Shown piece after piece: positions 38,817 through 47,737 of a DNA stretch of 64,000 nt; position 1 is the first letter of the stretch; each line of letters starts with the position of its first letter. The translations under genes were made by a program, and so were the position numbers. The notes under the pieces are model-generated. The model did not search any database. It was given only the letters and a program-made list of their open reading frames with translations, and was not told the origin of the DNA. The DNA is taken from NCBI GenBank assembly GCA_016711605.1, contig JADJSS010000011.1, positions 62,001 through 126,000 on the forward strand, given 5' to 3'. Source of the DNA: Saprospirales bacterium (GTDB taxonomy: Bacteria > Bacteroidota > Bacteroidia > Chitinophagales > JADIYW01).

Positions 38817-40175
38817 TTAGAAATTTATTTGCGCCTGCATTCGAATTAAATGACCTTTTTGAAAATTATCTTTTTTGGCAAAATCTTCAAATCTTCTTTC
38901 CGAATAAACGTAAGCCATTACAAATTCAAATTGTTTCACTGGCTGGTACTCTATACCTAATTCATATTCTTGTACTTCATAACTTCTTGCATCTAATTCG
39001 TGTTTTTTTCCACCATTATAATATTGAGCTCTAAAATACGGATATATTATTTGCTTTTTGATAGGTAAGAAGTATGATAATGTGATATAACCACCATGTA
39101 ATTTTTGTACTTCTATAGAATCTGTATTTTTATTAAACTCTGGGCCTCTTCCAAAGTTATATTCTGCTTGAATACCAAATGGTTTTGGGTACAAAACAAA
39201 ACTTGCAGCAACACGTTGGTCCCAATAATTTCTATCTTCTCTAGCTTTTACATTTTTCGTCAATAAATCTGAAGCAATTGTATATTTTCCAGAATATCCT
39301 TGAATTGCTGGTTCTATAATCTGATTTTTGATTTTAAAAGGATACGCAATACGCAAGACAACATGTGGAGCTTTATTTAATTCTGGTTTATTGGCAGTTT
39401 GTCCATTATATACACCAACAGCAACTACACCATAATCACCAGATCCTTTAAATCCTTCTTTGACAACATTAGAAAAATGTTCTCGCACTTTTTTAGGAGC
39501 CCAATAAAAGAAAACACCTATATCACGTTCGTTGCTTACGGCACTGTTTAATGCATCGTTTCGATCAAATGGCAAGCGATTTTGTGATGATTGCATATTT
39601 TCAAAGCCAAATGGAACTTTGCTTTGTCCTAATCGGAATCTAAATTCATTGTGTTTGCCAATTCCTAAATCAAAATAAGCATCTCTTAATTGAGCAAAAT
39701 GTTGAGAGGTTGAAGATGCATTGCTGGCAAAATCTGGTTGTATATAAAAATATACATGTTTCCCAATTTGTCCATATAAAATAATACGCAAACGACGTAA
39801 TGCAAATCCACCACCTTCGCCCCAACTTCTATCGCATTGTTCGCATTTTAATTTATCATTCGTTTCGGCTAAACGGTTATAACGGAATTGTGTATATCCA
39901 CGAATTGCGAATGATTCATACCATTTTTTTTCTGTTTTTGTAGTATTGGTCGACAGGCCTTCTTCTTTCTGGTTTTCGTACCACGTTTTAAAAGCAATAA
40001 CTGCTTTCTTTTTATTTTTTTTCTCTTTAATGAAAACTGTGTCGGTTTTTACAACAACTTGAATGCTACTATTTTGTATAGTAGTATCTGTTTGTTGTGC
40101 TTTAGTGTCAAAATAGACTAATGTCATCAATAATGTAACGAATACATTTTTTAAGGTAAAGAAAAATTGTTTCAT
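38817..40175 (-). CDS. OprO/OprP-type phosphate-selective porin
   Basis: 452 residues: a signal peptide (1-26, ending KAQ) then a beta-barrel with alternating aromatic strands (GGFALRRLRIILYGQ, YFYIQPDF, LGQSKVPFGFE) and a C-terminal Phe (QAQINF), the typical outer-membrane assembly signal. The N-terminus carries a basic linker (KEKKNKKKAVIAFKTW). It is the first gene of the operon with the DUF47 and PiT genes, which supports phosphate (or polyphosphate) passage across the outer membrane. A two-hairpin leader precedes it. Confidence 0.88.
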   Translation of the reverse strand: MKQFFFTLKNVFVTLLMTLVYFDTKAQQTDTTIQNSSIQVVVKTDTVFIKEKKNKKKAVIAFKTWYENQKEEGLSTNTTKTEKKWYESFAIRGYTQFRYNRLAETNDKLKCEQCDRSWGEGGGFALRRLRIILYGQIGKHVYFYIQPDFASNASSTSQHFAQLRDAYFDLGIGKHNEFRFRLGQSKVPFGFENMQSSQNRLPFDRNDALNSAVSNERDIGVFFYWAPKKVREHFSNVVKEGFKGSGDYGVVAVGVYNGQTANKPELNKAPHVVLRIAYPFKIKNQIIEPAIQGYSGKYTIASDLLTKNVKAREDRNYWDQRVAASFVLYPKPFGIQAEYNFGRGPEFNKNTDSIEVQKLHGGYITLSYFLPIKKQIIYPYFRAQYYNGGKKHELDARSYEVQEYELGIEYQPVKQFEFVMAYVYSERRFEDFAKKDNFQKGHLIRMQAQINF

Positions 40176-40228
40176 CTGTGTGTTGTGTGTGTGTTTGTGT
40201 GAAAACTTGAGAATTCGTAGAAATAAAA

Positions 40229-40283
40229 AACGACGAACTAATGGTCGTCGTTATATAATTATTCTTTGTGTGTGGCAAAGAAT
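40229..40283 (-). promoter_or_regulatory. Attenuator-like double hairpin in the porin operon leader
   Basis: Read on the minus strand, hairpin 1 is ATTCTTTG/CAAAGAAT (40276-40283 and 40261-40268), then comes AACGACGA/TCGTCGTT (40245-40252 and 40229-40236) followed by a T-run, the form of an intrinsic terminator. It sits about 55 nt upstream of the porin ATG. No gene on the minus strand lies further upstream for it to serve, which suggests regulation by premature termination in the leader. Confidence 0.55.
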
Positions 40284-40604
40284 TTTTTATTTGTTGTGAT
40301 GTGTATTTATTTCCAAAATTCATCGGTACAAAGTTCAACAATAAATGAACAAATTGCACCAAGTGAAGTAAGTCAAGTTCTTAACAACAAAATATGAAGT
40401 TAGTTTTAAATTGTTAATTTGCTGAAAATCAATAAGATAAAAAATAAATATTGAACAAAGCAAAATAAATGTTCATGTAACAGAGAATACATTCACACAA
40501 AATTCACACAAAGTATAGACAAAATACTTATTTCAGTCAGTTTAAATATTGCTTTAAATTTTCAAAAAACGCTTCTTAGTTAATAAAAATCTAATCAGAT
40601 AGAT

Positions 40605-40612
40605 TAACTTTA
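40605..40612 (+). promoter_or_regulatory. Possible meaB -7 element, leaderless arrangement
   Basis: TAACTTTA, close to TAnnTTTG, lies 4 nt before the GTG start of meaB, so the mRNA may begin at the start codon. The -33 region has no clear TTG. Confidence 0.3.
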
Positions 40613-40616
40613 AATC

Positions 40617-41609
40617 GTGACGGAAAAAATAAAACAGAACGCAACTTATTACATTGATGGAATTGCAAAAAAAGATAGAATTATTTTTAGCAAAGCCATT
40701 ACCATTATTGAAAGCACCAACGAGCACGACAAACTACTTGCTGATGAAATTATGCAAGCATGTATCTTGAATCCACATCGTGCAAAACGCATCGCTATTT
40801 CTGGCGTGCCTGGCGCTGGAAAAAGTACATTTATAAATGCATTCGGAAAATTATTAGTAGAAAACAATCACAACATTGCTGTGTTGGCAATCGATCCATC
40901 TAGTAGTATTAGCAAAGGCAGTATTTTAGGCGATAAAACCAGAATGGATGATTTGGTGAATCACGAAAAAGTGTTTATCAGACCGACTGCAACTGGTGGA
41001 AATTTAGGTGGTATTGCTCAAAAAACGCGCGAAACAATTTTGTTGTGTGAAGCGTTTGGGTTCGATTATATTTTGGTAGAAACTGTTGGCGTTGGACAAT
41101 CAGAAACACTGGTAAAAAACATGGTGGATTTGTTTGTGTTATTGTTGCTGCCAAATGCTGGCGATGAATTGCAAGGTATTAAACGTGGCATTATGGAAAT
41201 GGCTGATGTCATTTTAATTAATAAAGCTGAAAAAGAACATGAAATTGCTGCAAAAACAACAGCTGCGCAAGTGAAAAACGCCTTGCATTTATTAGCGCAT
41301 CATGAAAACGGTTGGTTGCCTCAAGTGCAATTAATTTCATCTACCGAAGAAACTGGTTTAGATAAAACGAAAGAAATTATTGACAGTTATTTTTTGAAAA
41401 TGGAAACAACAGATTTCATTTCAACTAACAGAAAAAACCAAGATTTATTCTGGTTTGAATCTGCTATTTTAGATGAATTGCAACATGCCTTTTTTCACAA
41501 TACTTCTATTCAAAAAATAAAAGAAGAATTGGCAATCAAAATAAAAAACAATGAAATAAATGCTGTACATGCAGCAAAATTTTTGGTTGATAAATTTTTA
41601 GAGAATTAA
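40617..41609 (+). CDS. meaB: Methylmalonyl-CoA mutase-associated GTPase MeaB
   Basis: 330 residues of the ArgK/MeaB G3E-type GTPase family. The P-loop is GVPGAGKST (63-71); AIDPSSSISKGSILGDKTRM holds the switch region and VETVGVGQSE is switch II. It guards methylmalonyl-CoA mutase by keeping only adenosylcobalamin in the enzyme. The mutase is not in this window, but a PduO-type adenosyltransferase that makes this cofactor is at 46278. The start is GTG. Confidence 0.94.
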   Translation: MTEKIKQNATYYIDGIAKKDRIIFSKAITIIESTNEHDKLLADEIMQACILNPHRAKRIAISGVPGAGKSTFINAFGKLLVENNHNIAVLAIDPSSSISKGSILGDKTRMDDLVNHEKVFIRPTATGGNLGGIAQKTRETILLCEAFGFDYILVETVGVGQSETLVKNMVDLFVLLLLPNAGDELQGIKRGIMEMADVILINKAEKEHEIAAKTTAAQVKNALHLLAHHENGWLPQVQLISSTEETGLDKTKEIIDSYFLKMETTDFISTNRKNQDLFWFESAILDELQHAFFHNTSIQKIKEELAIKIKNNEINAVHAAKFLVDKFLEN

Positions 41610-42010
41610 AAAAAATCTATTTGAAATAAAGATTAGAAACAAATTAGACAATATAATTTACCACAAAAGAAACAAAAGAAAACAAATGACGTAATGTAAT
41701 TTTATTACTGTTACAAACAGCTTAGTTCTAATTATTACATCGTTTTATTGTTTAAAAAAACCAATAAATAAGCAAACCAGAAAACGCAAAGTGCCGAATC
41801 GCAAAAGAATTAGGTTTGCGAAAAGCACAGCAATAGAAGTAAAATTAAAAAGTGAATGGCTATTAGCGTTGGCTTTTTGATTTTAGCTTTGGTTTTAATC
41901 TTTTCCGCAGGAAAAATAGATTAAAAATAATTTTTTTTAAAGCTTTTGCTTACTTTTGGCATCAAAAAGTAAGAGAAAAAAATTGAGTATGTTTTAGAAC
42001 TTAGATGTTT
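41610..42010. other. Intergenic region, 401 bp, with one perfect hairpin
   Basis: AT-rich with no ORF. CTTACTTTT (41949-41957) and AAAAGTAAG (41965-41973) form a perfect 9-bp stem with a GGCATCA loop. Neither side is followed directly by a U-run, so its role is unclear; it could be a dispersed palindrome or an untypical terminator for the gene ending at 42011 or for meaB. Confidence 0.5.
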
Positions 42011-42460
42011 TTATTTCACTTCTTCCACCTGATATACAAAATATTTTGTGTCACCTTGCCAAGGCAAATTTTTAATTTTTTCTTTATAATGAACACGAAT
42101 AATTTTGCCTTCCATTTCCATTAATTTATACGCAACCGCTTCATCTTTTACAGAAAAAACCCACATGTTATTGGCAATGGTATTTCCAGGCATTGGATTA
42201 ACACCACCTAAATTTATTTCGCCTTCAAACGTTTTAAAAACATATCCTTTTTTAGAAAACTTAATTAAAGTGCCAGCTCTGTTTCCATCACTATAATTAA
42301 AATTAAAAACTAAATACGAACCAACGCCTGCTAATATCAACAGTAAAAAAAGATATAGAAATAGCTTTTTAAAAAACTTTTTTACAGGATGTACTTTGTT
42401 TTTATCAATATCAACTCCAGTTATTGTTGTCGGATTATTTATTGGTGTTTGTTCAGACAT
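42011..42460 (-). CDS. Conserved single-pass membrane protein of unknown function
   Basis: 149 residues: a polar N-terminus, a membrane helix (about 30-50), then a short extracytoplasmic domain containing GDGNRAGTLIKFSKKGYVFKT split by loops, GGVNPMP and VHYKEKIKNLPWQGDTKYF. Homologues in Bacteroidota are often labelled '6-phosphogluconate dehydrogenase', which nothing here supports. Function unknown. Confidence 0.72.
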   Translation of the reverse strand: MSEQTPINNPTTITGVDIDKNKVHPVKKFFKKLFLYLFLLLILAGVGSYLVFNFNYSDGNRAGTLIKFSKKGYVFKTFEGEINLGGVNPMPGNTIANNMWVFSVKDEAVAYKLMEMEGKIIRVHYKEKIKNLPWQGDTKYFVYQVEEVK

Positions 42461-42512
42461 GTTTATTTTTTTATAAAATTAGTTATTTATTAGACAAATT
42501 TGATATAAAAAG

Positions 42513-42542
42513 TTGATATTACAATAAGCAATTTTATATTTA
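42513..42542 (+). promoter_or_regulatory. Good Bacteroidota-type promoter for the T9SS type B gene
   Basis: TTG at 42513-42515 and TATATTTA at 42535-42542 are 19 nt apart, matching the TTG-N19-21-TAnnTTTG pattern except at the last base. The ATG follows after a 37-nt gap. Confidence 0.5.
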
Positions 42543-42579
42543 CAGTATAATTTTACATAATTAGATTTAGATTTAGTGC

Positions 42580-45261
42580 ATGAAGCAATTTTATCAAATA
42601 ATACTCATTCTGTTTTTCTCTTTATTTGCATTAAATATGTTTGCTACACATAACCGTGCTGGCGAAATTACATACGTGCATGTTTCAGGTTTTACCTATA
42701 AATTTACGATTACAACGTATACAAAAGTAAGTGGTACCAGCGCAGATGCAGACCGAACACGTTTAGGCATTTCCTGGGGTGACGGCACCTTTGACTCTAT
42801 TGATAGAGTTTCACAAGTATTTTTAGATGCTGATATCAAACAAAACAAATACGTCGGCAATCATACGTATTCTGCACCGTTTACGTATGTAGTAGGAATG
42901 AGTGATCCAAATCGTATAGAACAGATTATAAATATTAATAATTCTGTAAATACTTTATTTTATTTAGAGGACACTATTATTGTTGTAAATCCAACTATTT
43001 TAGGTTTTAATAGTTCACCACAGTTATTAAATCCACCAATAGAATATGGTAACGTTGATGAATTGTTTATTCATAATCCAAATGCTTTTGATCCTGATGG
43101 TGATAGTTTAACGTTTACTATAATTGCACCGCAACAAGCAAGTGGATTGCCTGTAAGTGGATACACACCACCCAATTTAATTTCACCTGGACCCAACAAC
43201 CAAATTTCAATTAACCAACAAACTGGTGAATTGCGCTGGGACGCACCACAAAGAGTTGGTATATACAATATTGCCATTTTGATTAGAGAATACAGAGCAG
43301 GTATCTTAATTGGAACGGTAATTCGAGATTTACAGATTATTGTTTCTGACACTCGAAACAAACCACCAATTATTAATGTTCCATTGAAATTATGTGTTAT
43401 TGCAGGTGATTCAATTTCTTTATTAGTTACTGCCAGCGATCCTGACCTTACAGATAAAGTTACATTATCAGCAAATGGCGCACCCTTTACGCTACCAACT
43501 AGACCATCTAGATTTGTGGTGAATACGCCTTCTAATCCAGTAAGTGGTTTATTTACTTGGAGAACTTCGTGCGATCATTTAATAAAGAATGATTATTTAA
43601 TTGTATTTAATGCAGTAGATAATTTTGTGACACCACCACTAACTGATTCAAAAACATTATCTATACGTGTTTTAGCGCCACCACCTTTAAACTTAACTTC
43701 TACGTTAAATATAATTAATAAAACTGTTCAATTAAAATGGGACAGTTTATATACTTGTTCATCAAGTTCAAGATTTTTAAATTTTTCTATTTGGAGAAAA
43801 AAAGGATGTAATTTCCCTTTAGATACTTGTAATAACGATTTGGCAAGTGCTGGTTATCAGAAAGTAGGTACAACTAACAACTATTCATTTATAGATAATA
43901 CCATTTTATCTGGAAATCAATATAGCTATCGAGTAGTTGCTAACTTTGGTGACAAAACTTCAGCAGGAATTGTAATAAATCCATTCTCAAGTTTAGCTTC
44001 AGATGAAACGTGTATAATCGTTCCTGCAGATTTACCGTTAATCTATAATGTTGACGTTCGAAATACTGACGCAACGACTGGACAAATTTATGTTGAGTGG
44101 TCGCGTCCATTTGCTGATAAATTAGATACCATTACCAATCCAGGACCTTATGTTTTTAAATTATATCGTGCAGTTGGAATTTCAAATAATTACACCTTAA
44201 TTAACACAAAAACATTTTCAAGCTTTTCTGAAATAAACGATACGTCTTTTTTAGATAACGGTTTAAATACCGTTGCCAACGCATATAATTATAAAGTTGC
44301 TTTCTTTGCACGAACTACAGATAGTTTAGGCATTAGTGAATCTGCATCATCCGTTTTCTTAAATATTGCACCATCATTTGAAGCATTAAATTTATCTTGG
44401 TTCTTCAATGTTCCTTGGTTAAATAGTTCTTATACTATTTTCAGAAAACTACCAAGTGGCACAACGTTTGACTCTTTAACAACTGTAAACATTACTACTT
44501 TCAGAGATATTAACTTACAAAACGATAGTTTATACTGCTATAAAATCAGAGCAACTGGTGCCTATCCAATTGCTGGTTTAAAAACACCGTTGATTAATTT
44601 TTCTCAAGAAGTATGTGAACGTCCTCGTGATACAATTCCACCTTGTACACCAATTCTAACGGTAAATAATTTTTGTACAGATGACAAGCTAGACACTTCT
44701 GAATACAAGAATTATTTGACATGGACATTTAATCAAACAGGAAATTGCAAGATAGATGATATCACTAAATTCAGGATTTTTTATGCAAAATTAACGAATG
44801 ACACCTTGAAACAAATTGATAGTATTGTTGGTAGTTTATTCAATAATTATACTCATATTTTATCTACTCGATCATTGGCTGGTTGCTACGCAGTACAGGC
44901 AATAAGAAAAAATGGCAATGAAAGTATTTTGTCGAATAAAGTATGTGTTGACAATTGTCCGTTATACAAATTACCGAATACATTTACACCAAATGGCAAT
45001 GGACAAAATGATTTGTTTACACCAATTTATCCAATTCGTTTTGTGGAAAAAATTGACATGAAAATTTACAACCGTTGGGGAAATTTAGTGTTTGAGACTA
45101 CCAATCCAGATATTAATTGGAATGGCAATGATTATAAAACAAACAAACCACTTTATACAGGTGTTTATTATTATATCTGCGATGTTTATTATCAAACAAT
45201 TGATGGTGTAAAAAAATTAGAAAAACCATTAAGTGGTTATATTCATTTATTTAGAGAATAA
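42580..45261 (+). CDS. Large secreted protein with T9SS type B (CHU_C/gliding) sorting domain
   Basis: 893 residues with a signal peptide (1-22, ending FAT). The N-terminal part (HNRAGEITYVHVSGFTYKF; GDGTFDSIDRV) is typical of a group of gliding-associated surface proteins. Middle domains are fibronectin/Ig-like, with pairs of cysteines. The C-terminus has the full type B sorting motif: NTFTPNGNGQNDLF, IYNRWGNLVFE, WNGNDYKT, YTGVYYYI. It is exported by T9SS and kept at the surface or released; ligand unknown. The ribE start overlaps its stop by one base. Confidence 0.9.
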   Translation: MKQFYQIILILFFSLFALNMFATHNRAGEITYVHVSGFTYKFTITTYTKVSGTSADADRTRLGISWGDGTFDSIDRVSQVFLDADIKQNKYVGNHTYSAPFTYVVGMSDPNRIEQIININNSVNTLFYLEDTIIVVNPTILGFNSSPQLLNPPIEYGNVDELFIHNPNAFDPDGDSLTFTIIAPQQASGLPVSGYTPPNLISPGPNNQISINQQTGELRWDAPQRVGIYNIAILIREYRAGILIGTVIRDLQIIVSDTRNKPPIINVPLKLCVIAGDSISLLVTASDPDLTDKVTLSANGAPFTLPTRPSRFVVNTPSNPVSGLFTWRTSCDHLIKNDYLIVFNAVDNFVTPPLTDSKTLSIRVLAPPPLNLTSTLNIINKTVQLKWDSLYTCSSSSRFLNFSIWRKKGCNFPLDTCNNDLASAGYQKVGTTNNYSFIDNTILSGNQYSYRVVANFGDKTSAGIVINPFSSLASDETCIIVPADLPLIYNVDVRNTDATTGQIYVEWSRPFADKLDTITNPGPYVFKLYRAVGISNNYTLINTKTFSSFSEINDTSFLDNGLNTVANAYNYKVAFFARTTDSLGISESASSVFLNIAPSFEALNLSWFFNVPWLNSSYTIFRKLPSGTTFDSLTTVNITTFRDINLQNDSLYCYKIRATGAYPIAGLKTPLINFSQEVCERPRDTIPPCTPILTVNNFCTDDKLDTSEYKNYLTWTFNQTGNCKIDDITKFRIFYAKLTNDTLKQIDSIVGSLFNNYTHILSTRSLAGCYAVQAIRKNGNESILSNKVCVDNCPLYKLPNTFTPNGNGQNDLFTPIYPIRFVEKIDMKIYNRWGNLVFETTNPDINWNGNDYKTNKPLYTGVYYYICDVYYQTIDGVKKLEKPLSGYIHLFRE

Positions 45262-45853
45262 TGTTCACAGGAATAATAGAAGAAATTGGAGAAATTAATA
45301 CCATCAAAAAAGATGGAACAAATCTGCAATTTACCATAAAAAGCAATTTATCAAAGTCGTTAAAAATTGACCAAAGCCTTGCTCATAATGGTGTTTGCTT
45401 AACAGTTGTAAAATGTGATAAAAATTCGCACACGGTAACAGCAATTAAGGAAACATTGGATATTACTACATTATCTCAATTAAAAAAAGGATACAAAGTA
45501 AATTTAGAACGTGCGATGCAAGCAGGTGCACGGCTGGATGGACACATGGTTCAAGGTCACGTAGATCAAACTGCTAGCATTATAAATATTGAAGAAAAAG
45601 ATGGAAGTTGGAATTTTCATTTTGAGTTTGATAAAAACCATTGTTTACACTAGTGAATAAAGGTTCAGTTTGTATTGATGGCACCAGCTTAACTGTTGTA
45701 AAATCTAAAAAGAAAAAATTTAGTGTTTCAATTATTCCATATACTTTTGAGCATACTATTTTTTCAACCTATAAAATTGGAACACGAGTAAATATTGAGT
45801 TTGATATTATTGGAAAATATGTAGAAAGATTGCTCCATCAACTAAAAAAATAA
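45261..45853 (+). CDS. ribE: Riboflavin synthase alpha subunit (frameshifted)
   Basis: Dismutates two lumazine molecules to riboflavin. It begins MFTGIIEEIG and has two lumazine-binding repeats, with SLAHNGVCLTVV and the matching KGSVCIDGTSLTVV. The first frame ends falsely at 45653 (DKNHCLH); adding one A to the run 45633-45637 gives FDKKPLFTLVNKGSVCIDG and one protein of about 198 residues, the usual length. No FMN riboswitch precedes it; it appears to be co-transcribed with the T9SS gene. Confidence 0.93.
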
Positions 45854-45870
45854 TCTCATGTTAAATACAT

Positions 45871-45904
45871 AAAAAAGCCGCACAAATGATGTGCGGCTTT
45901 TATT
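45871..45904. terminator. Terminator after ribE
   Basis: AAAAGCCGCAC (45873-45883) pairs with GTGCGGCTTTT (45891-45901) around AAATGAT, followed by T. It sits between ribE and the convergent DUF2795 gene and could serve both. Confidence 0.88.
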
Positions 45905-45923
45905 TTTATGAAATCAGAACAAA

Positions 45924-46145
45924 TTAATATTCATCTTCATTAAACAAGAAATCTTCTTTTGTTGGATATTCTGGCCAAATATCTTCAATGCTTTCGTATA
46001 ATTCTTCATCATCATCTAGCTCTTGTAAATTCTCAATTACTTCTAACGGCGCACCAGTTCTGATGGCGTAGTCAATTAATTCATCTTTTGAAGCTGGCCA
46101 TGGTGCTTCTTCTAAATACGATGCCAATTCTAATGTCCAATACAT
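45924..46145 (-). CDS. Small acidic DUF2795 protein
   Basis: 73 residues, very acidic. LELASYLEEAPWPASKDELIDYAIRTGAPLEVIENLQEL has the DUF2795 pattern: a helix pair with a central WPASKDEL turn. The C-terminus is an acidic tail (DDDEELYESIEDIWPEYP). Function unknown; no partner gene in the operon. Confidence 0.85.
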   Translation of the reverse strand: MYWTLELASYLEEAPWPASKDELIDYAIRTGAPLEVIENLQELDDDEELYESIEDIWPEYPTKEDFLFNEDEY

Positions 46146-46277
46146 AGTATATTATTTATTTAATTTATTAATTTTCAAGAATATCATTCCAATAAATGCA
46201 GTCCTTAAAGCATGCAAATATATATCGATTTTTTAAAAAACAAAATTATTTAAAAAATAGTTGTTAACGATTGATAA

Positions 46278-46823
46278 TCAATGTGCTTTCCAGATAATTT
46301 CAGGCAAAGCTGCGTCTTTTGCAAATTTTCGGGCCAGCACAAACAAAAAATCGGATAAACGATTTAAGTATTTTGATAAAATTGGCTCTATTATATCATT
46401 CTCTGACAAACGAACAATGCAACGTTCAGCGCGACGACACACCGTTCTTGCTACATGACAATGACCAATCGCCAAGTTTCCGCTTGGTAAAATAAAATAT
46501 TTTAACTCTTCTAAATCTTCATTCATTTTATCGATATAGGTTTCCAAAGTCAAAATATTAGATTCATTTATTTCAGGCAAAATTAGATTTTTCTTTCCAG
46601 GTTCAGCAGCTAAATGTGTACCAATATCAAACAATCTGCTTTGAATGGAAATAAGTAATTCGCTATATTCTTTTTCTTCAATAAATGATAAAACTATTCC
46701 AAGATGTGAATTTAATTCATCTACCGTACCGTATGCTTCAATTCGTATATCAGCTTTAGACAACCTCATTCCACCATATAATGCGGTAGTTCCGTCATCG
46801 CCTGTTTTAGTATATATTTTCAT
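46278..46823 (-). CDS. Cob(I)alamin adenosyltransferase, PduO type
   Basis: 181 residues with the PduO N-terminal signature YTKTGDDGTTALYGG (4-18), AYGTVDELNSHLG and CRRAERCIVRL near the C-terminus. It transfers the adenosyl group of ATP to cob(I)alamin, supplying adenosylcobalamin for enzymes such as methylmalonyl-CoA mutase. meaB is 5 kb away in the window, suggesting the organism uses this cofactor. Confidence 0.93.
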   Translation of the reverse strand: MKIYTKTGDDGTTALYGGMRLSKADIRIEAYGTVDELNSHLGIVLSFIEEKEYSELLISIQSRLFDIGTHLAAEPGKKNLILPEINESNILTLETYIDKMNEDLEELKYFILPSGNLAIGHCHVARTVCRRAERCIVRLSENDIIEPILSKYLNRLSDFLFVLARKFAKDAALPEIIWKAH

Positions 46824-46866
46824 TTTTTCTGATTTTATTTGTGCAAAGTAACAATTAAAAATAAAA

Positions 46867-46897
46867 AAAAGTCAACCAATTTTCATGGTTGACTTTT
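46867..46897 (-). terminator. Terminator of the FKBP gene pair
   Basis: AAAAGTCAACCA (46867-46878) and TGGTTGACTTTT (46886-46897) form a perfect 12-bp stem with T-runs at both ends, 20 nt downstream of the last FKBP stop on the minus strand. Confidence 0.88.
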
Positions 46898-46916
46898 ATA
46901 ATAATTTATAGGTTAC

Positions 46917-47705
46917 TTATTTACCTTGAGCTTGTTGTTGTTTAATTTGCTCTTGTATTTTTTTCATTGTTTCTTCATCCATTTGAGGTTCGCCTTGTTG
47001 TCCTTGTGCTTCTTGTTTTGGCATTTCTTTTTCAATGCTTAATAATTCTACTTCAAAAACCAAAACTTGATTAGGTCCAATTCCACCTTGTGGTTGTCCT
47101 TGTGCACCATAACCTAACTCACCTGGAACATAAAATTTATATTTAGAACCAATAGTCATTAGTTGTAAACCTTCTGTCCAACCTTTAATTACTTGATTTA
47201 AAGGAAATACAGCTGGTTCGCCTCTATCAATAGAACTATCAAACGTGCTGCCATTAGTAAATGTACCTTTATAATGTACTTTTACAATACTTTCCGCAGT
47301 TGGTTTTGGACCATTGCCTTCTTTCATTACTTCATACAATAAACCACTTGCAGTTTTTTTAACACCAGATTTTTTTGCAGCTTGTTCTAAGAATTTTTTT
47401 CCAGCTTCTGTATTTTTTCTCAAAATATAATCCTGAATAATTAATACACTTTCTTGACCATTAAACGGTATTGCAAATTTTTTGCTGTTTAATTCATCAT
47501 AAATTCCTTGTGCAATTAAATCTAAATTAAACGTGCTATCTATTTGTCCGTTTCTTAAATTTTTACCCATTAAAACACCAATAATATATGATGCAGAATC
47601 TACATCTTTAGTTGGTTTTGTTGTAGAATATCCACCACCTTTTGTATTGCAACTAACTGCTAAAATAACAGCTAAAATTGATACTACGAATACATTTTTT
47701 TTCAT
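46917..47705 (-). CDS. FKBP-type peptidyl-prolyl isomerase, lipoprotein
   Basis: 262 residues. A lipoprotein signal ends LAVSC (Cys19). An N-terminal dimerisation domain like that of FkpA/Mip (SASYIIGVLMGKNLRNG) precedes an FKBP domain (VKVHYKGTFTNGSTFDSS, VIKGWTEGLQLM, YKFYVPGELGYG, LVFEVELLSI). The C-terminus is Gln/Glu-rich (QQGEPQ, EQIKQQQAQGK). It catalyses proline isomerisation and assists folding in the envelope. It lies 32 nt downstream of a paralogue. Confidence 0.93.
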   Translation of the reverse strand: MKKNVFVVSILAVILAVSCNTKGGGYSTTKPTKDVDSASYIIGVLMGKNLRNGQIDSTFNLDLIAQGIYDELNSKKFAIPFNGQESVLIIQDYILRKNTEAGKKFLEQAAKKSGVKKTASGLLYEVMKEGNGPKPTAESIVKVHYKGTFTNGSTFDSSIDRGEPAVFPLNQVIKGWTEGLQLMTIGSKYKFYVPGELGYGAQGQPQGGIGPNQVLVFEVELLSIEKEMPKQEAQGQQGEPQMDEETMKKIQEQIKQQQAQGK

Positions 47706-47737
47706 TTGATTTTGTTTATTATTTAGTTTGATTGATT

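Larger units (their letters stand above)
40176..40616. other. Divergent intergenic region, 441 bp
   Basis: Separates the porin operon (minus) from meaB (plus). It contains the two-hairpin leader (40229-40283) and the meaB -7 element (40605-40612); the rest is AT-rich and shows no gene. A minus ORF at 40108-40362 crosses the leader hairpins and is rejected. Confidence 0.55.

Noticed and set aside
40108..40362. Minus-strand 84-residue ORF across the porin leader
   Set aside because: It passes through both leader hairpins, overlaps the porin start in another frame, and its product is low in complexity with no recognised motif.
42011..42460. 6-phosphogluconate dehydrogenase name for the membrane protein
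   Set aside because: The protein is a 149-residue single-pass protein without a dinucleotide fold.
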